Source: Taeniopygia guttata (Eukaryota; Chordata; Aves; Passeriformes; Estrildidae). Taken from it: 64,000 nucleotides of DNA. Below, in pieces: positions 39,801-48,460 of the stretch (position 1 is its first letter; every line of letters begins with the position of its first letter). Made by a program: the position numbers and the translations under genes. A model generated the notes under the pieces. The model saw nothing but the letters and a program-made list of their open reading frames with translations, was not told the DNA's origin and searched no databases. The stretch lies in NCBI RefSeq assembly GCF_048771995.1, contig NC_133024.1, positions 28,660,001 through 28,724,000 on the forward strand, written 5' to 3'.

Positions 39801-41753
39801 TTACTTCAAGTTTGAGCGGATTTTTTTTGCCTTTTCTTCCCTTCTCTTCCCTTAGGTGACAAAGTGCAGGCCACCAAAAGCCCACCCCTACTCACCATTC
39901 ACACTTCAGCAATGCTGCTGCTTAACCCCTGTGGGCTGCTAAGCACCAGACACTCATTTACCTCCTCCCCAAGTGGAATGGTGGGGAGCATCCAAAGTAT
40001 AAAAGTGAGAAAAGTTGAGATAAAGATGGCTTAACAGGCAAAGCAAAAGCCACAGAACAAAGCAAAACAAATAATTAATCCACTACTTCCTGTTGGCAGC
40101 CAGAAGTACAGCCATTCCAAGGACAGCAGGGCTCCACCACTCACAGTGGTGACTCAGACTCACAGAATATTCTGAGTGGGAAGGGATCCACAAGGACTAC
40201 TGAGCCCAACTCTTAAGTGAATAGCCCATACACGGATTAAACCCAAGACCTTGGCATGATTAGTACCATGCTCTGTCACTCAGAGTTTCCCCTACCTTTA
40301 CATGCTGACCATGACACCAAATGGAGTGGAATATCCCCTGGGTCAGTTGGGGTCAGGATGTGGCCCCTCCCAATTTCTTGTGCACCTCCAGTATTGCTGG
40401 TGTTGTGAGAAGAAAAAGCCTTGGCTCTGGATCAACACTGCTCAACAATAACTAAAACATTAACAACACTGTTTCCAGCACAAATCCGAAACACACCCCC
40501 ATACCCCTACTATGAAGAAATTAACTACTCCAGCCCCAAACCCGGAGAAATCCTTGCTTCATTCTCTGGCTTGCACTGTTTCATGGTATCTTTGTTCTCT
40601 TCCACTAGGGATGGGAGCTATTTCAGCTGAGATTGCCTGGAGCTCCCACAATCCAGCACTGATATCCTTGACAGGCCCTATGAGGCATCTAATATTATCT
40701 TTGACACTGCGTCAAAGTATGCAAAGTGATTCACATCATCTTTGACCATGACTCAAAAATTAATCAGGAAGTTATCTTTTCACTGCTATCAAAACCTTAT
40801 CAGTCTCAGGTTTGCATTTTCTACACTCATGCCCAAAAAAACAGTTCATAATCCTATTTTTCAGCCTACGTTCTTTATTATGGGACCATGGACTTTGCTA
40901 GGGGACTAAAAACTCCCTCAGTTCCTTACTTGAGCCCTGACAAGCGCTTGTTGTGCGCTTTCAACCACTTCCTTCCCAGCCTGCTTTCTCTGAAGACCTG
41001 CGTGTTCATCCTGCACAGTGTTCTGTGCATTAGCATCCCTCTGGGAGAAATCCCAAGCTATTTCCAATGACTTCTCTCCACAGTACCCACTGCACAGGGA
41101 AACTAACACAAGCCTACAAACAAACAGCATTTGTTATTTGACGGTGAGCCTTGAAATGCACTTCACACAATTTACAAAAACATATAGGAAACACCTGTTC
41201 TTTATGTTGAAGGTGCCACAACAAACCGGCACGTAACATATACATTTACTTATTTTCAGAGTATTATTTCGGAAATACATATTATTCCTGCTTCTACACG
41301 TGGAAGAAATAAGATAAGCATAAAACTGCAATAAAGGACTGGAAGCTATCACCCGATCCACTAAGTGCAACCTGCTGCACCTGCACACCAGAACACAGGG
41401 AATCTTAGAGGAAATGCACTTTTCCTTCCTACAAAAGCACCTGACAGTTCTGCACGCTGCAACCAAACCCCTGCAGCTCTCCTGAGTGCAATCACACCGA
41501 AATGTGCGGGTAACAGGTGAGTTTTTTCCATGCCGCCACTGCAAGGAACGACACCGAGCTCAGCCAGAAACCAAACTCACGGCGCAGGCGACAACCCGCG
41601 TACCTGTATCATTTCCACCATCTCCGTGGTGATGATGTCTTTCTCTACCATGTGCTCCACCAGCACATTCAACACCAGCTGCTTGGCCAGCATCACCCGG
41701 TTCTTCTTGAGCGCTTCCTGGTGGCACCGCTGCATGCCGCACGCCGCCAGCAT
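24760..41753 (-). CDS. CASP2: Caspase-2, complete ten-exon coding region
   Basis: Initiator-type cysteine protease recruited through its CARD to RAIDD/PIDD platforms in stress-induced apoptosis; that role is family knowledge. Ten exons (41604-41753, 35680-35847, 34129-34204, 32664-32758, 31120-31296, 29858-29986, 29342-29432, 25677-25826, 25481-25590, 24760-24894) have GT-AG borders and phases that join into 1281 nt, 426 codons plus TAA. The CARD covers about residues 7-100. The catalytic His is H250 in LLSHGVEG and the catalytic Cys is C293 in QACRG. The linker keeps aspartates matching the known processing positions (VDQRD306, EESD320). The C-terminal subunit has the GSWYVEAL motif and ends near residue 426. 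Human CASP2 has 452 residues, the difference being mainly a longer N terminus. The start at 41753 has A at -3 and gives [10 protein letters not shown], close to the human internal MHPHHQE region. TMEM139 lies upstream in the same orientation, as in human. The gene appears intact. Confidence 0.97.
25299..25304 (-). terminator. CASP2: Candidate intronic poly(A) signal in CASP2 intron 9
   Basis: Minus-strand AATAAA lies 62 nt after the stop codon that ends the read-through of exon 9. A GU-rich element (TTGGTGTGGTCG) follows about 30 nt downstream, and UA-rich sequence lies just upstream. Together these have the layout of a working cleavage site. Use is inferred. Confidence 0.4.
25481..25590 (-). 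CDS. CASP2: CASP2 coding exon 9 (small subunit)
   Basis: One hundred ten nt with acceptor TCGCCAG|GCA and donor AAG|GTAAAG. It encodes [16 protein letters not shown] and HVADMLVK, matching the substrate-groove loop of the human small subunit. Reading past the donor stays open for 37 codons to TAG at 25367-25369 (see findings). Confidence 0.96.
25677..25826 (-). CDS. CASP2: CASP2 coding exon 8 (intersubunit linker)
   Basis: One hundred fifty nt, acceptor CCACAG|ATG (split Asp codon) and donor AAAG|GTACCA. It reads [23 protein letters not shown] and then [20 protein letters not shown]306 and EESD320 correspond to the two self-processing sites of human caspase-2. The following intron is only 86 bp. 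Confidence 0.96.
25827..29341 (-). other. CASP2: CASP2 intron 7
   Basis: A 3.5-kb AT-rich intron without recognisable repeats. In mammals the caspase-2S alternative exon lies in the equivalent intron. A purine-rich stretch on the plus strand occupies about 28.44-28.96 kb, so the transcript is pyrimidine-rich there, which might matter for splicing. Confidence 0.7.
29342..29432 (-). CDS. CASP2: CASP2 coding exon 7 (QACRG active site)
   Basis: Ninety-one nt with acceptor TCTCAG|TTG and donor GAG|GTGAGT, ending in phase 1. It encodes [18 protein letters not shown] and the pentapeptide QACRG with nucleophile C293. In mammals a 61-nt alternative exon (caspase-2S) follows this one; no equivalent was recognised in the next intron. 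Confidence 0.97.
29858..29986 (-). CDS. CASP2: CASP2 coding exon 6 (catalytic histidine)
   Basis: Forty-three codons, phase 0, acceptor TTCTAG|GAC and donor GAG|GTATGT. It encodes [14 protein letters not shown], where H250 is the catalytic histidine and the SHG motif is invariant in caspases, followed by [11 protein letters not shown]. Confidence 0.97.
30238..30279 (+). repeat. Three-copy 14-16 bp tandem repeat in CASP2 intron 5
   Basis: AGTGATATTTTGCA occurs three times in a row with small changes. It is a local slippage product. Confidence 0.85.
31120..31296 (-). CDS. CASP2: CASP2 coding exon 5 (large subunit)
   Basis: Fifty-nine codons, phase 0 at both ends, acceptor TTTCAG|GCA and donor CAG|GTAAGG. 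Motifs [17 protein letters not shown] and [17 protein letters not shown] are typical of caspase large subunits. EPRGLAL contains the conserved Arg that binds the P1 aspartate of the substrate. Confidence 0.97.
32664..32758 (-). CDS. CASP2: CASP2 coding exon 4 (start of large subunit)
   Basis: Ninety-five nt with donor TTG|GTAGGT. It contains [10 protein letters not shown] followed by CTPEFYHNH, matching human VEHSLDNKDGP and CTPEFYQTH. The aspartate D142 in NRD-GP sits where the prodomain is separated from the large subunit; that equivalence is inferred by alignment. Confidence 0.95.
34129..34204 (-). CDS. CASP2: CASP2 coding exon 3 (CARD-p19 linker)
   Basis: A 76-nt exon (25 codons plus one base) between TTGTAG| and |GTGAGT. 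In the frame fixed by exon 2 it reads [12 protein letters not shown]...SESC, matching human CDYDLSLPFPVCESC. It is the most diverged coding exon, as expected of a linker. It ends phase 1, which fits exon 4 exactly. Confidence 0.93.
34905..35500 (+). mobile_element. CR1 LINE 3' fragment in CASP2 intron 2
   Basis: Plus-strand CR1: AAGTGCAAGGTCCTGTGCCT, later GGAGGGTGCAAAGAGGACAG, GGCACAAACTGAAACACAGG (allowing changes), AGGAAACGCTTTTTTATTGT, GGTTGCCCAGAGGGGCTCC and the end CCCTTTCCAACCTCTACC. It lies antisense to CASP2. It is a degenerate copy about 600 bp long. Confidence 0.85.
35680..35847 (-). CDS. CASP2: CASP2 coding exon 2 (CARD, second half)
   Basis: Fifty-six codons, phase 0 at both ends. 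The acceptor is TTCAG|GCC and the donor [17 protein letters not shown] and FCEALRET are near-identical to human caspase-2 and close the death fold. Reading past the donor gives only three more codons. Confidence 0.96.
36090..36483 (-). mobile_element. CR1 LINE 3' fragment in CASP2 intron 1
   Basis: The plus strand begins CACAGAATCACTAGGTTGGA, has AGAGACCTTAAAGAACATCG and GGTACTGAGCGTTACATCCA, and later CTTCAGGCTAAACAGCCCCA. This is the reverse complement of a CR1 3' end. Wording such as ATGGTACTGAGCG suggests a songbird CR1-J-like subfamily, shared with the piece at 42.28 kb. It lies in the same orientation as CASP2. Confidence 0.88.
39058..39118 (+). repeat. AT-rich (TA)n cluster
   Basis: Two ATATATATA runs flank GAAGCAGTCAGTTATAATAT within CASP2 intron 1. 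The runs can pair as a hairpin. Confidence 0.7.
39913..40546 (-). mobile_element. Solo LTR of an avian endogenous retrovirus (ERVL-like), fossil
   Basis: The minus strand reads as a known avian LTR: it opens near AGTTAATTTCTTCATAGTAG, contains TTTGTGCTGGAAACAGTGTT and GGGGATATTCCACTCCATTT, and closes with GAGCCCTGCTGTCC, TTGTTTTGCTTTG and a GGTGCTTAGC end. No internal retroviral genes are present, so this is a solo LTR. It is a broken fossil interrupted by one SINE insertion. The ERVL assignment is from memory. Its sequence drift suggests an insertion many millions of years old. Confidence 0.75.
40159..40284 (-). mobile_element. tRNA-Ile-headed SINE with CR1 tail (TguSINE1-like)
   Basis: On the minus strand the element begins with tRNA-like text (GAGTGACAGAGCATGGTACT, then AATCATGCCAAGGTCTTGGG and a B-box-like GGTTTAATCC), matching tRNA-Ile. 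It continues into a CR1-like tail ending CCCACTCAGAATATTCTGTG. The 7-bp ACTCAGA at 40152-40158 and 40278-40284 is a candidate target duplication, although the second copy may be part of the tRNA head. The combination is that of TguSINE1, a songbird SINE. It is inserted into the older LTR. Confidence 0.75.
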
Positions 41754-42070
41754 CCTGGGAGGAGCGGGGGCACCGCGGGCGAGCGCCGCGGCAAGGAGGC
41801 AGCCGTGCCCCCGGCCGGCTCTCGGCTCGGGAGGAGGCGGCGGGACCCGCGGGCCGCGGCCGCCACCTGACGACGGGCGGGCGGAAAGAGCGCGCGGCCC
41901 GCCTTCTCCCGGCGGCCCCCGCGATTCAAACGGCGGGACGCGCTTCCCGCCCTCACGTCACCGCCGCCGCAGCGGGAGCGGGAGCGCCTTCCCGCCTCTT
42001 CCTGCGCGGGCTGCGCGCGCCCCCTCAGGGCTGCGGGGCCGCGGCTGCGGCTTTCCTGGGAAGCCTAGCG
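41590..42070 (-). promoter_or_regulatory. CASP2: CASP2 promoter CpG-rich island
   Basis: An abrupt GC- and CpG-rich block (runs such as GCCGCGGCG, GGGCGGGCGG and CCGCCGCCG) in an otherwise AT-rich region covers exon 1 and some 300 bp upstream. No TATA box is obvious, as usual for housekeeping-type apoptosis genes. A CR1 fragment starts about 210 bp beyond its upstream edge, which limits the extent of the native promoter. Confidence 0.75.
41604..41753 (-). CDS. CASP2: CASP2 coding exon 1 (CARD, first half)
   Basis: Fifty codons from ATG to a phase-0 donor (CAG|GTACGC). They encode the first CARD helices, with motifs [12 protein letters not shown] and EKDIITTEM that align with human caspase-2. 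The exon lies inside a CpG-rich stretch. Longer antisense frames over the same bases come from high GC and are not genes. Confidence 0.96.
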
Positions 42071-42282
42071 CCTCTGGGTTTTGTTTTGTTTTGTTTTGGT
42101 AATCTTTTATTTTTAACCTATTTTAGTTTCTCTGCCTCTGCTGAGAAGGGTTTCTGCGGCGATCAGCTGCAATCAGAAATGATAACGTGCTGTAACCAAC
42201 AGGGAGGGAGGAATGGTGCACGGAGGGAAATACAAAGGGAAGATCAAGCGAGCATCCTAGCGAAAGCAAATTCTCAGATGTC

Positions 42283-42680
42283 GTTACGGAATCACAGAAT
42301 CAAATGGAAAAATCAGTTGGAAAAGACCTCTGAGACCACCAAGCCGAACCTTTCACCGAGCAGCGCCATGGCAACTAGACCATAGCACTGAGTGCCATGT
42401 CCAGCCTTTCCTTAAACACCTCTAGGGATGGTGACTCCATCACCTTCCTGGGCAGCCCATTCCAATGCCTGACAACCCTTCTGAGAAGAAATTCCTCCTG
42501 GTGTCCAGCCTGGACCTCCCCTGGTACAGCTTGAGACCAATTCTCTGACCCTGTTGCTGGTTGCCTGGGAGAAGAGACCAAACCTCACCTGGCTGCAGCC
42601 TCCTTCAGTGCTCCCCTGAGCCTCATTTTCTCCAGGCTAAACAACCCCAGCTCCCACAGCTGCTCCTCATACAACTTATA
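42283..42680 (-). mobile_element. CR1 LINE 3' fragment upstream of CASP2
   Basis: The plus strand reads GGAATCACAGAATC, AGCACTGAGTGCCATGTCCA, GGCAGCCCATTCCAATGCCT and TCCAGGCTAAACAACCCCAG: a minus-strand CR1 of the same subfamily as 36.09-36.48 kb. A 12-base poly(A) follows at its inner edge. It begins about 530 bp upstream of the CASP2 start codon. Confidence 0.9.
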
Positions 42681-44621
42681 TTAAAAAAAAAAAAGTCATA
42701 TAAATCTTCAGATGGCTTCTGCACATAATTCTTTAGCACACTGATTTCCTGTGTCCTGGTGCACAGGAATTCTATCTGCTAAAACTTAACACAAGTCCAA
42801 AAGGTTGGCAACCTTTACAAATCTTGAAGACAAAATTGTAATGATCATAACTGGTGACATTTTTGGTCTTTGTTTTGGCTAGTTTTTAGTCTGTGCTGGC
42901 CACCTGAATTTCTTCCTGACTCCTGGCAATTTGATGCACTCAGACAAGTCCTGAGTTGCCCAGTTTAAGACTCAAAGTTTCTATGCCTGTGTCACATACC
43001 TGTGACACCTTTTGGTGAGGTGTTTTTCTTTTCTGTTAGCAGATACAGGAGGGAAGTGCAAGTAGTGATTGACATTAAAGAAATCACATTTCCTTGATCA
43101 GCAAGTTTGTCTCTCCTAATACTTCCATAATTGAGGTATCATAATTGCTTCATCAATAATGATAATAAGTGATTCAGCTGCTGATTCATAAATTAAACTC
43201 CTCTCTCTTTTCTAAGTCAAGATTATTAAAAAAGCAGAATGCAAGGAAAAACATGGCTTTGTGGAGTGTTTCCTTTGAGAGGAAAAATTAATGATGCCAC
43301 CCGGAATTTTTAATGCAGTCCTATTTATTTATAAACAACATAAAAGGTTTGTTTTTTTCTCCCTTGAACTATAAAGAATCAAACAATAAGAAATAATTTA
43401 TTTGCTTCTAGCCGAAGGTTTGATGGTTGCTCATATGAATTAAAGATGCAGTCATGAGCAAGGCTGGGATGATTGCTGCTCTCTTCACAGGAGATTCGTT
43501 CCAGCATTTTTATTTTTTAATTTGGACATTCACTAGATGCAAATGCATCTCTCTGCATATTGCAGACCACTTTGACACTGCAGAGCTGATCAGTTTAGCT
43601 CACCCATTTAAAAAGGCACAGCATCACTGATCAGGGAGAGCTAGAACATGCCTACAGCCCAGAACCATCATGATGAAGGCCAAATATGTCTTGGGAGTGT
43701 TGTCCTCTGGCACTCCACTGCCTTGGCAGACAGACTGGACCTCTCCAGAGCCCACAGAGAAGTGGAGGAGCTTTGGCCTTTCTGTGCATGATGACAGTAA
43801 AGTGTCTCATGCCGTCTGTTAGAGTACATCTATAATACAGCAGACATAAACCCTGCTGTAGAGCCATGAAGTCCAAGGAGAGGATGCTTACATGTGTACA
43901 TATCCCATTGCTGCACAGGGAAAATTTATCTCCCTCTTGTCCGCCCCTGGCTGTATGGGATGACAACTTTGTGAACAACAGAAGTCATTTGATGAATACT
44001 ATCAGCTTTTTGACCCTAAATGACAGGTATCAGGTGGTACCAGCTTCCAGATGCAGTCAGACACTGTCCCCTCAGTCACACTCCCATGTAGCACAGTTGA
44101 GGATGTGGAGCAGGTGTGGCAGAGGGACAGAAGAAACAGCTCAGACCACAAATTTGTGTTGCTGCAAAACAGCAAGGTGGGGAGCACAGGCTTGTTCTCT
44201 CTGTAGGGATTTCAGGGTGGCTGAAGTCACACTGGACTCAGCAATATTGCTGTTTGCAATGCACAGGCAGAATGTGCTTAATGTTGTTTCTATTCCTCCA
44301 CTTTTCCAGGCAGATTCTTCTGGCTGCATCCTACAGTCCTTCTTCAGAGGTTTTTTGGCAATCTTGTCTCTTCTCAGGATTTACTTCTCCTCTCCCATAA
44401 AGGTGTATCTCCAGTTTGAGAATGTTGCCATACATAACACAACTTTCCTCATGGTGGTTTTATGTATCTGCTAAGTCAAAGCAGTGTGGTATTGCATTGA
44501 TTTCTGTTTTGTGCAAAAAGATTCTGGTAACATCAGAAGCTGTGTCTGTAGTTCAATTCTGGTTGAAAGAGTCATGAGACAAATGTTTAGGCAAAACATT
44601 GTCAGCTGTTTTACCATCCCT
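42681..44621 (-). other. TMEM139 3' flank / possible 3' UTR
   Basis: No exon or clear repeat was recognised between the TMEM139 stop and the CR1 piece. Minus-strand AATAAA occurs at 43509-43514, 43397-43402 and 43324-43329, giving possible 3' UTRs of 1.1-1.3 kb. None can be preferred. A 202-codon plus-strand frame (43866-44474) has no recognisable domain and is judged a chance frame. Confidence 0.35.
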
Positions 44622-45090
44622 CTAGGAACATCCTGTATTGAGGTGGGGGTTTGGTTCTGTATTCATCGAAGGTGAAATCAGTCCTAATGCAAAGGGCTGG
44701 TGAGCATCTGCAAAGACCTCATCACTGATGGCAGTCTCGTAAGCAGGTGGTGGAGTGAGTGGCTCCAGTGGTTCAAACCTTTCTTCAACATTTTTGTCCT
44801 CATGGATGTCCGAAACAAACCGCTGCAGTCTTGGAGGCAGCACCAGCTGCAGCTGTGTCCTGAAGCCCGTGTCTGTCTCAGAGGTGTGCACTGTGTCTGG
44901 TGGCACTGGCCCCCGGAGAGCCTCCACCATCATGTCTTGCTGGGCAGAGGATTCAATAACGACGTCGTACGGGGGAGGCTCGCTCAGCGGTGAGGGCACA
45001 GAGCCTGGGTTGGATGTAATTGTCCATATGGCTGGAGCTGACATGGTCATCACCTCCTCATAGGTGGGTGCTTCGTAGGCAGCATTCACC
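44622..45090 (-). CDS. TMEM139: TMEM139 last coding exon (PPxY tail)
   Basis: This exon completes the split Gly codon and runs 155 codons to TAG. The open frame extends upstream of the acceptor by chance, but GCTCTCTGGCACAG|GG is a good acceptor and alignment with human begins here (NAAYEAPTYEEV versus DNEAFEVPVYEE). Confidence 0.9.
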
Positions 45091-46642
45091 CTGTGCCAGA
45101 GAGCAATGCCAGACACGCTCATTATTTTACAGCATAATTTATGTTTACAGTACGTATCATGGACTATAGGCCCCATGCTACAATCAACAAATGGCACTGA
45201 GACAGGGTATCTCACGTGGAATTGCTGTGCAGGTTATTTGGCCCTGGATCAGCTCATCTCTCCAGCCAACTGAATGTCTTTCTTACTAGTATAGAAAATA
45301 GCTCATCTGACCATTTTTCCACACTCCCCAGAGTTAGTGAAGCTACCCACACTGTTCAGTTCAGTGTCCTAGGCTTAACCTGGTGTCCTCCTAGAGTTGA
45401 AATTTATCACTAAGGATTGCTAACTACTAGTTATCTCATAAAGAACCTGAAACAGGACCTATTTTTAAAATATATTAGTTCAATGTCCATCCATTTTTAA
45501 GAAGTGGAGAAAATTAAGTAGTTTCATTTAGTTTAAACAAGAGCTATTCATTCTGTGTTTAAAGGAACTATTTGCAAAGAAAAAATGTGAATTCGGAGAC
45601 ATTTTCCTCTTCAGGTTGTATTTTTAAATAAAAGGATACTAGTTTTCTTTAAGTATACCCCCAAACTAGCAGGGCCCAATATAGACTTCTTTTTTCATAT
45701 AGTCTTTCTAAAAATAAACATTGTATTTGGGAACATCAAGTCATTTATGCACGTGGATAATGATTATCTGGATTATGCAAGGAAGCAAGGCTACATACAG
45801 AGTTAACCTTTTCAATGACAGTAGGAAAACTGGGGTTAAATTAGGTTGATGCTGAGAACCTGCAAATGAACATGAAGCCAAGAGGAGGTGATAGTAATCA
45901 AGAGTCTCTAAAACTCAGGGGTTTTTATTAGAGTCAAGCAGGAATTTTAAGAGTAGAAACACACCCAGTTACAGGTTTCTCTTAAAGTTTGCCAAGAAAC
46001 TGTTGCTCTAGAGATAAGGTTTATAGAGTTAAACCCAAATAAGATTTGGTATTGCTTCAACATTTTTTCTTTTTCCTTGTCTGACTCATTGTTTGGCAAG
46101 CCTCGATTACTCAAAGAAAAATAAAATGGGCCTGGATAGGTTTAACATTGTAAAGTTTTAGCAGATCAGTTCCTAGGGAGAAGAAAATTCATATTATAAA
46201 AGGCACAGGACATGTGTGGCATTGACATTTGCAACCTCCACATCAGTAATGAGGGAAAAAAATCTGAAAAGAACTTTTGTCTTTGGGAATGGAGTTTGTG
46301 TTTGGTGCCTCAGGGGAAGGACAGCAAAAGAGTTCTTAAAATGGCCATGAGTGAGGTGAGAGAGTTAAAGGGGAGTAACCAGGTTGCTGCTTACCCTGCT
46401 TGGCTTTGCCTGTTTGGAGGTATTTCATTTGCGTCACGCTGGTGTTGATTCCTCAGGTAACACTCGACAAACACACTCAGCAAATAGCCGACCAGGCACA
46501 CTCCCCCTACCCCGAGAAAGAAATAGCCTACTGGGTTGATGTTAGAGGAGATGGCCAGCATGGTGACCCCGATGAGAAGAGCAGAGGTGAACAGAAGCAG
46601 CAAGGTTTGGCGGATGTTCTTCCATCGTGTCTCTAACCACAT
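44622..46642 (-). CDS. TMEM139: Transmembrane protein 139, two coding exons
   Basis: Exons 46395-46642 and 45090-44622 join across GT-AG borders (GCAGG|GTAAGC and GGCACAG|GGTG) into 717 nt, 238 codons plus TAG. Residues 13-32 and 38-59 are two hydrophobic segments. The second contains NPVGYFFLGVGG, matching human TMEM139 TPVAYFFLTLGG. The rest is a polar, proline-rich tail with APTYEEV, EPPPYDVV (residues 120-127) and LEPLTPPPAYE (191-201). The last is almost identical to human LEPLTPPPAYD. The two PPxY motifs (PPPY at 121-124, PPAY at 197-200) are typical ligands for WW domains of NEDD4-type ubiquitin ligases. The human protein has 216 residues and unknown biochemical function. The ATG at 46642 has A at -3 and aligns with the human start region. 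Its position just upstream of CASP2 in the same direction supports orthology. Confidence 0.92.
45091..46394 (-). other. TMEM139: TMEM139 intron between coding exons
   Basis: A 1.3-kb AT-rich intron bounded by GTAAGC and GGCACAG. I see no repeat or other feature in it. Confidence 0.85.
46395..46642 (-). CDS. TMEM139: TMEM139 first coding exon (two membrane spans)
   Basis: Eighty-two codons plus two bases. It begins MWLETRWKNIRQ, then membrane span 1, a short loop with SSNINP, and membrane span 2 ending near VFVECYLRN. The exon continues 5' as UTR to an acceptor (TTCCACAG) at 46704. An upstream ATG is its first codon in another frame. Confidence 0.9.
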
Positions 46643-48039
46643 GGTAGAAGGGATGGTGGTAGCAGGCACTTGAGAACAGATGGGCACTTAAAGGGACAGA
46701 CATCTGTGGAAGATGGAACAGTTTTTTCAATGTGAAATGTGAGTATATAAACACATTTCTAAGTATTATGATCAAAGTAAAAACATAGACACTGGAGTCC
46801 ATGCATGTACATCATAAGCCTGGGAAATCTGTGCACACCAATGTAAACATATTAGAATTTCCTCTGTGTGTGCATATTGAATAGTTGGAATACTTGGACA
46901 CAGTTGCAAAACATAAAATGCATAAATGGACCATCAGCACTTATTACCAGACATATCTAAAAAGGCTTAGCTTAACAGGAATACAGATTGATCTTACTGC
47001 AAAAGCAAGACACAGAATAACTACAATAGTTAATTCTAGGACATTTGTGCCTTGCCTAATCAACATTCAAATACTCGTTGAAATCCCGGAAGAAAAGCAC
47101 TATTATTTAATAGGCCTGTCTGCCCTGGTGAATTTAGCATCTTACTTCAGTGAGCAGTAAGGTAACTTTAGGTTCTGGATGTAGCTAGGGTATGTGTGCT
47201 TTTGTAAAATGTAAGCATTTATCTCAGTATTTATCTGCATTCACAGTTCTTTCTCTGTTGATGTGCTTTCTTTTTTTACTCTGTTCTCAGATACAAGAGT
47301 CTTTCCTGTCCCCCATTCCAAACCCCATTTCTGTGAAAGAGACAGCACTTGTCACTGTGTGCAGTCAATACAGAATGAATGCTTGGGATCTGTGGTATTC
47401 AAGAATACCATAATTAAGGAGCTGTCTTGCACAAATTACACTAACCTACATCTCTTCCACTGTTTTGGTGAAGACCTCTTTGAAGGAAAAAAACATGACA
47501 CAATGGGCATATTTTTTATGAATATTCTTCTCCAAAAAATAAACACTTTTATATAGCTCCATGTTATAGTATGTGCTTTCCCCTATTTAACTACAAAAAT
47601 AGTTAAATACATAGAAGCAAAAGAAACACGTTTGTTTTAGCATCTACTTACCAGAAAGAGGTTTCGGTAGGTACGAGCAGTCATGTTTTAACTTCTCTCT
47701 TCATCACAAGGAAAAATACGCACTGCTGACCCGAGGATAGAACACCAGGTAAAACTCTCCCTTCCTCCTTTCGAGATTTTTGGTAGGGAAACTATGAAGA
47801 TTTCTTGGGAAAATAAAAGTCAGAAACTAGTGAATATGAAAAGGTAGCAACTGATGGGAAGATCCCATTGTACAAATTTTGGGTGGGAAAGTAGAATCTC
47901 TGCTTTCCAGGTTCGGAATCCAAAGCAGTTTCTAGACGGCCACACACCTTCTACACTTTTGCAGCTCTTCTCGGTCTGTCCCACAAAAGCAGGAAACTCA
48001 TTAGGAACGAGGGCGGAGTGAGCAGTGGGAGTGCTTACC
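46643..48039 (-). other. TMEM139: TMEM139 5' UTR and probable non-coding exons
   Basis: An acceptor at 46704 (TTCCACAG|ATG) shows that the coding exon has spliced 5' UTR (46643-46703). Upstream, two minus-strand donors look good: TTTCTG|GTAAGT with last exon base 47652, and CACGG|GTAAGC with last base 48039. They suggest one or two leader exons, possibly alternative. Acceptors for a middle exon are not clear. The intervening introns contain no recognised repeat. Confidence 0.45.
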
Positions 48040-48200
48040 CGTGTCGTGTCTCTTTGGTCTGCTTCACCTCAACGAGAGAAACTGTCCTGAAAAATCTGGG
48101 TTTTCCCCTACGTAGCAAAGGAATCTTGATCTCTGCCTCACAAAGCAGGAACAACTGCCTGCCCAGCCCACATCACGTGGACCACATATAAATCTGTGAC
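48040..48200 (-). promoter_or_regulatory. TMEM139: Candidate TMEM139 promoter and first exon
   Basis: Reading the minus strand, a TATA-like TTTATATG near 48190 is followed by a CACGTG E-box (about 48175-48180) and then by moderately GC-rich sequence up to the donor at 48039. The arrangement fits a tissue-restricted promoter. The transcription start is not determined. Confidence 0.35.
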
Positions 48201-48460
48201 TTCTGTAAAGTGTAAATTCATACGTTTGTCCTGATCAAGTTCTGTTTGTCAAATGTTGTTTTATGTCCTCTTTGATTTTACAAACAGAAGGGGGAAAAAA
48301 GGGGGGGAAAGGGTATTATTTCACAGAGGGCTGAGTTAAAAACATTTTTACTCCCTGATGTATCTGGGAATGGAATGAGAGGTTTTGATAAGCAACAGAA
48401 CTGAATTAAGTACTGAATTACTCCTGTTATCTGAACCTTTAGTGTGTGTCTGAAAACTGG

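Larger units (their letters stand above)
35848..41603 (-). other. CASP2: CASP2 intron 1
   Basis: A 5.8-kb intron holding a CR1 fragment (36.09-36.48 kb), AT-rich microsatellite sequence near 39.06-39.11 kb and an LTR fossil carrying a SINE (39.9-40.55 kb). The longest open frame (39139-39624, plus) has no recognisable domain and looks like chance. The rest shows nothing I can name. Confidence 0.8.

Noticed and set aside
40159-40284. A functional tRNA-Ile gene
   Set aside because: The tRNA-like head has a degenerate A box and runs into a CR1-like tail. The whole reads as a SINE.
41517-42102. Long plus-strand frames over CASP2 exon 1
   Set aside because: Shadows of the minus-strand coding exon and of GC-rich sequence with few stop codons.
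43866-44474. 202-codon plus-strand open frame antisense to the TMEM139 3' flank
   Set aside because: No domain, and unlikely composition (many Ser/Cys/Phe clusters). Length alone is not evidence.
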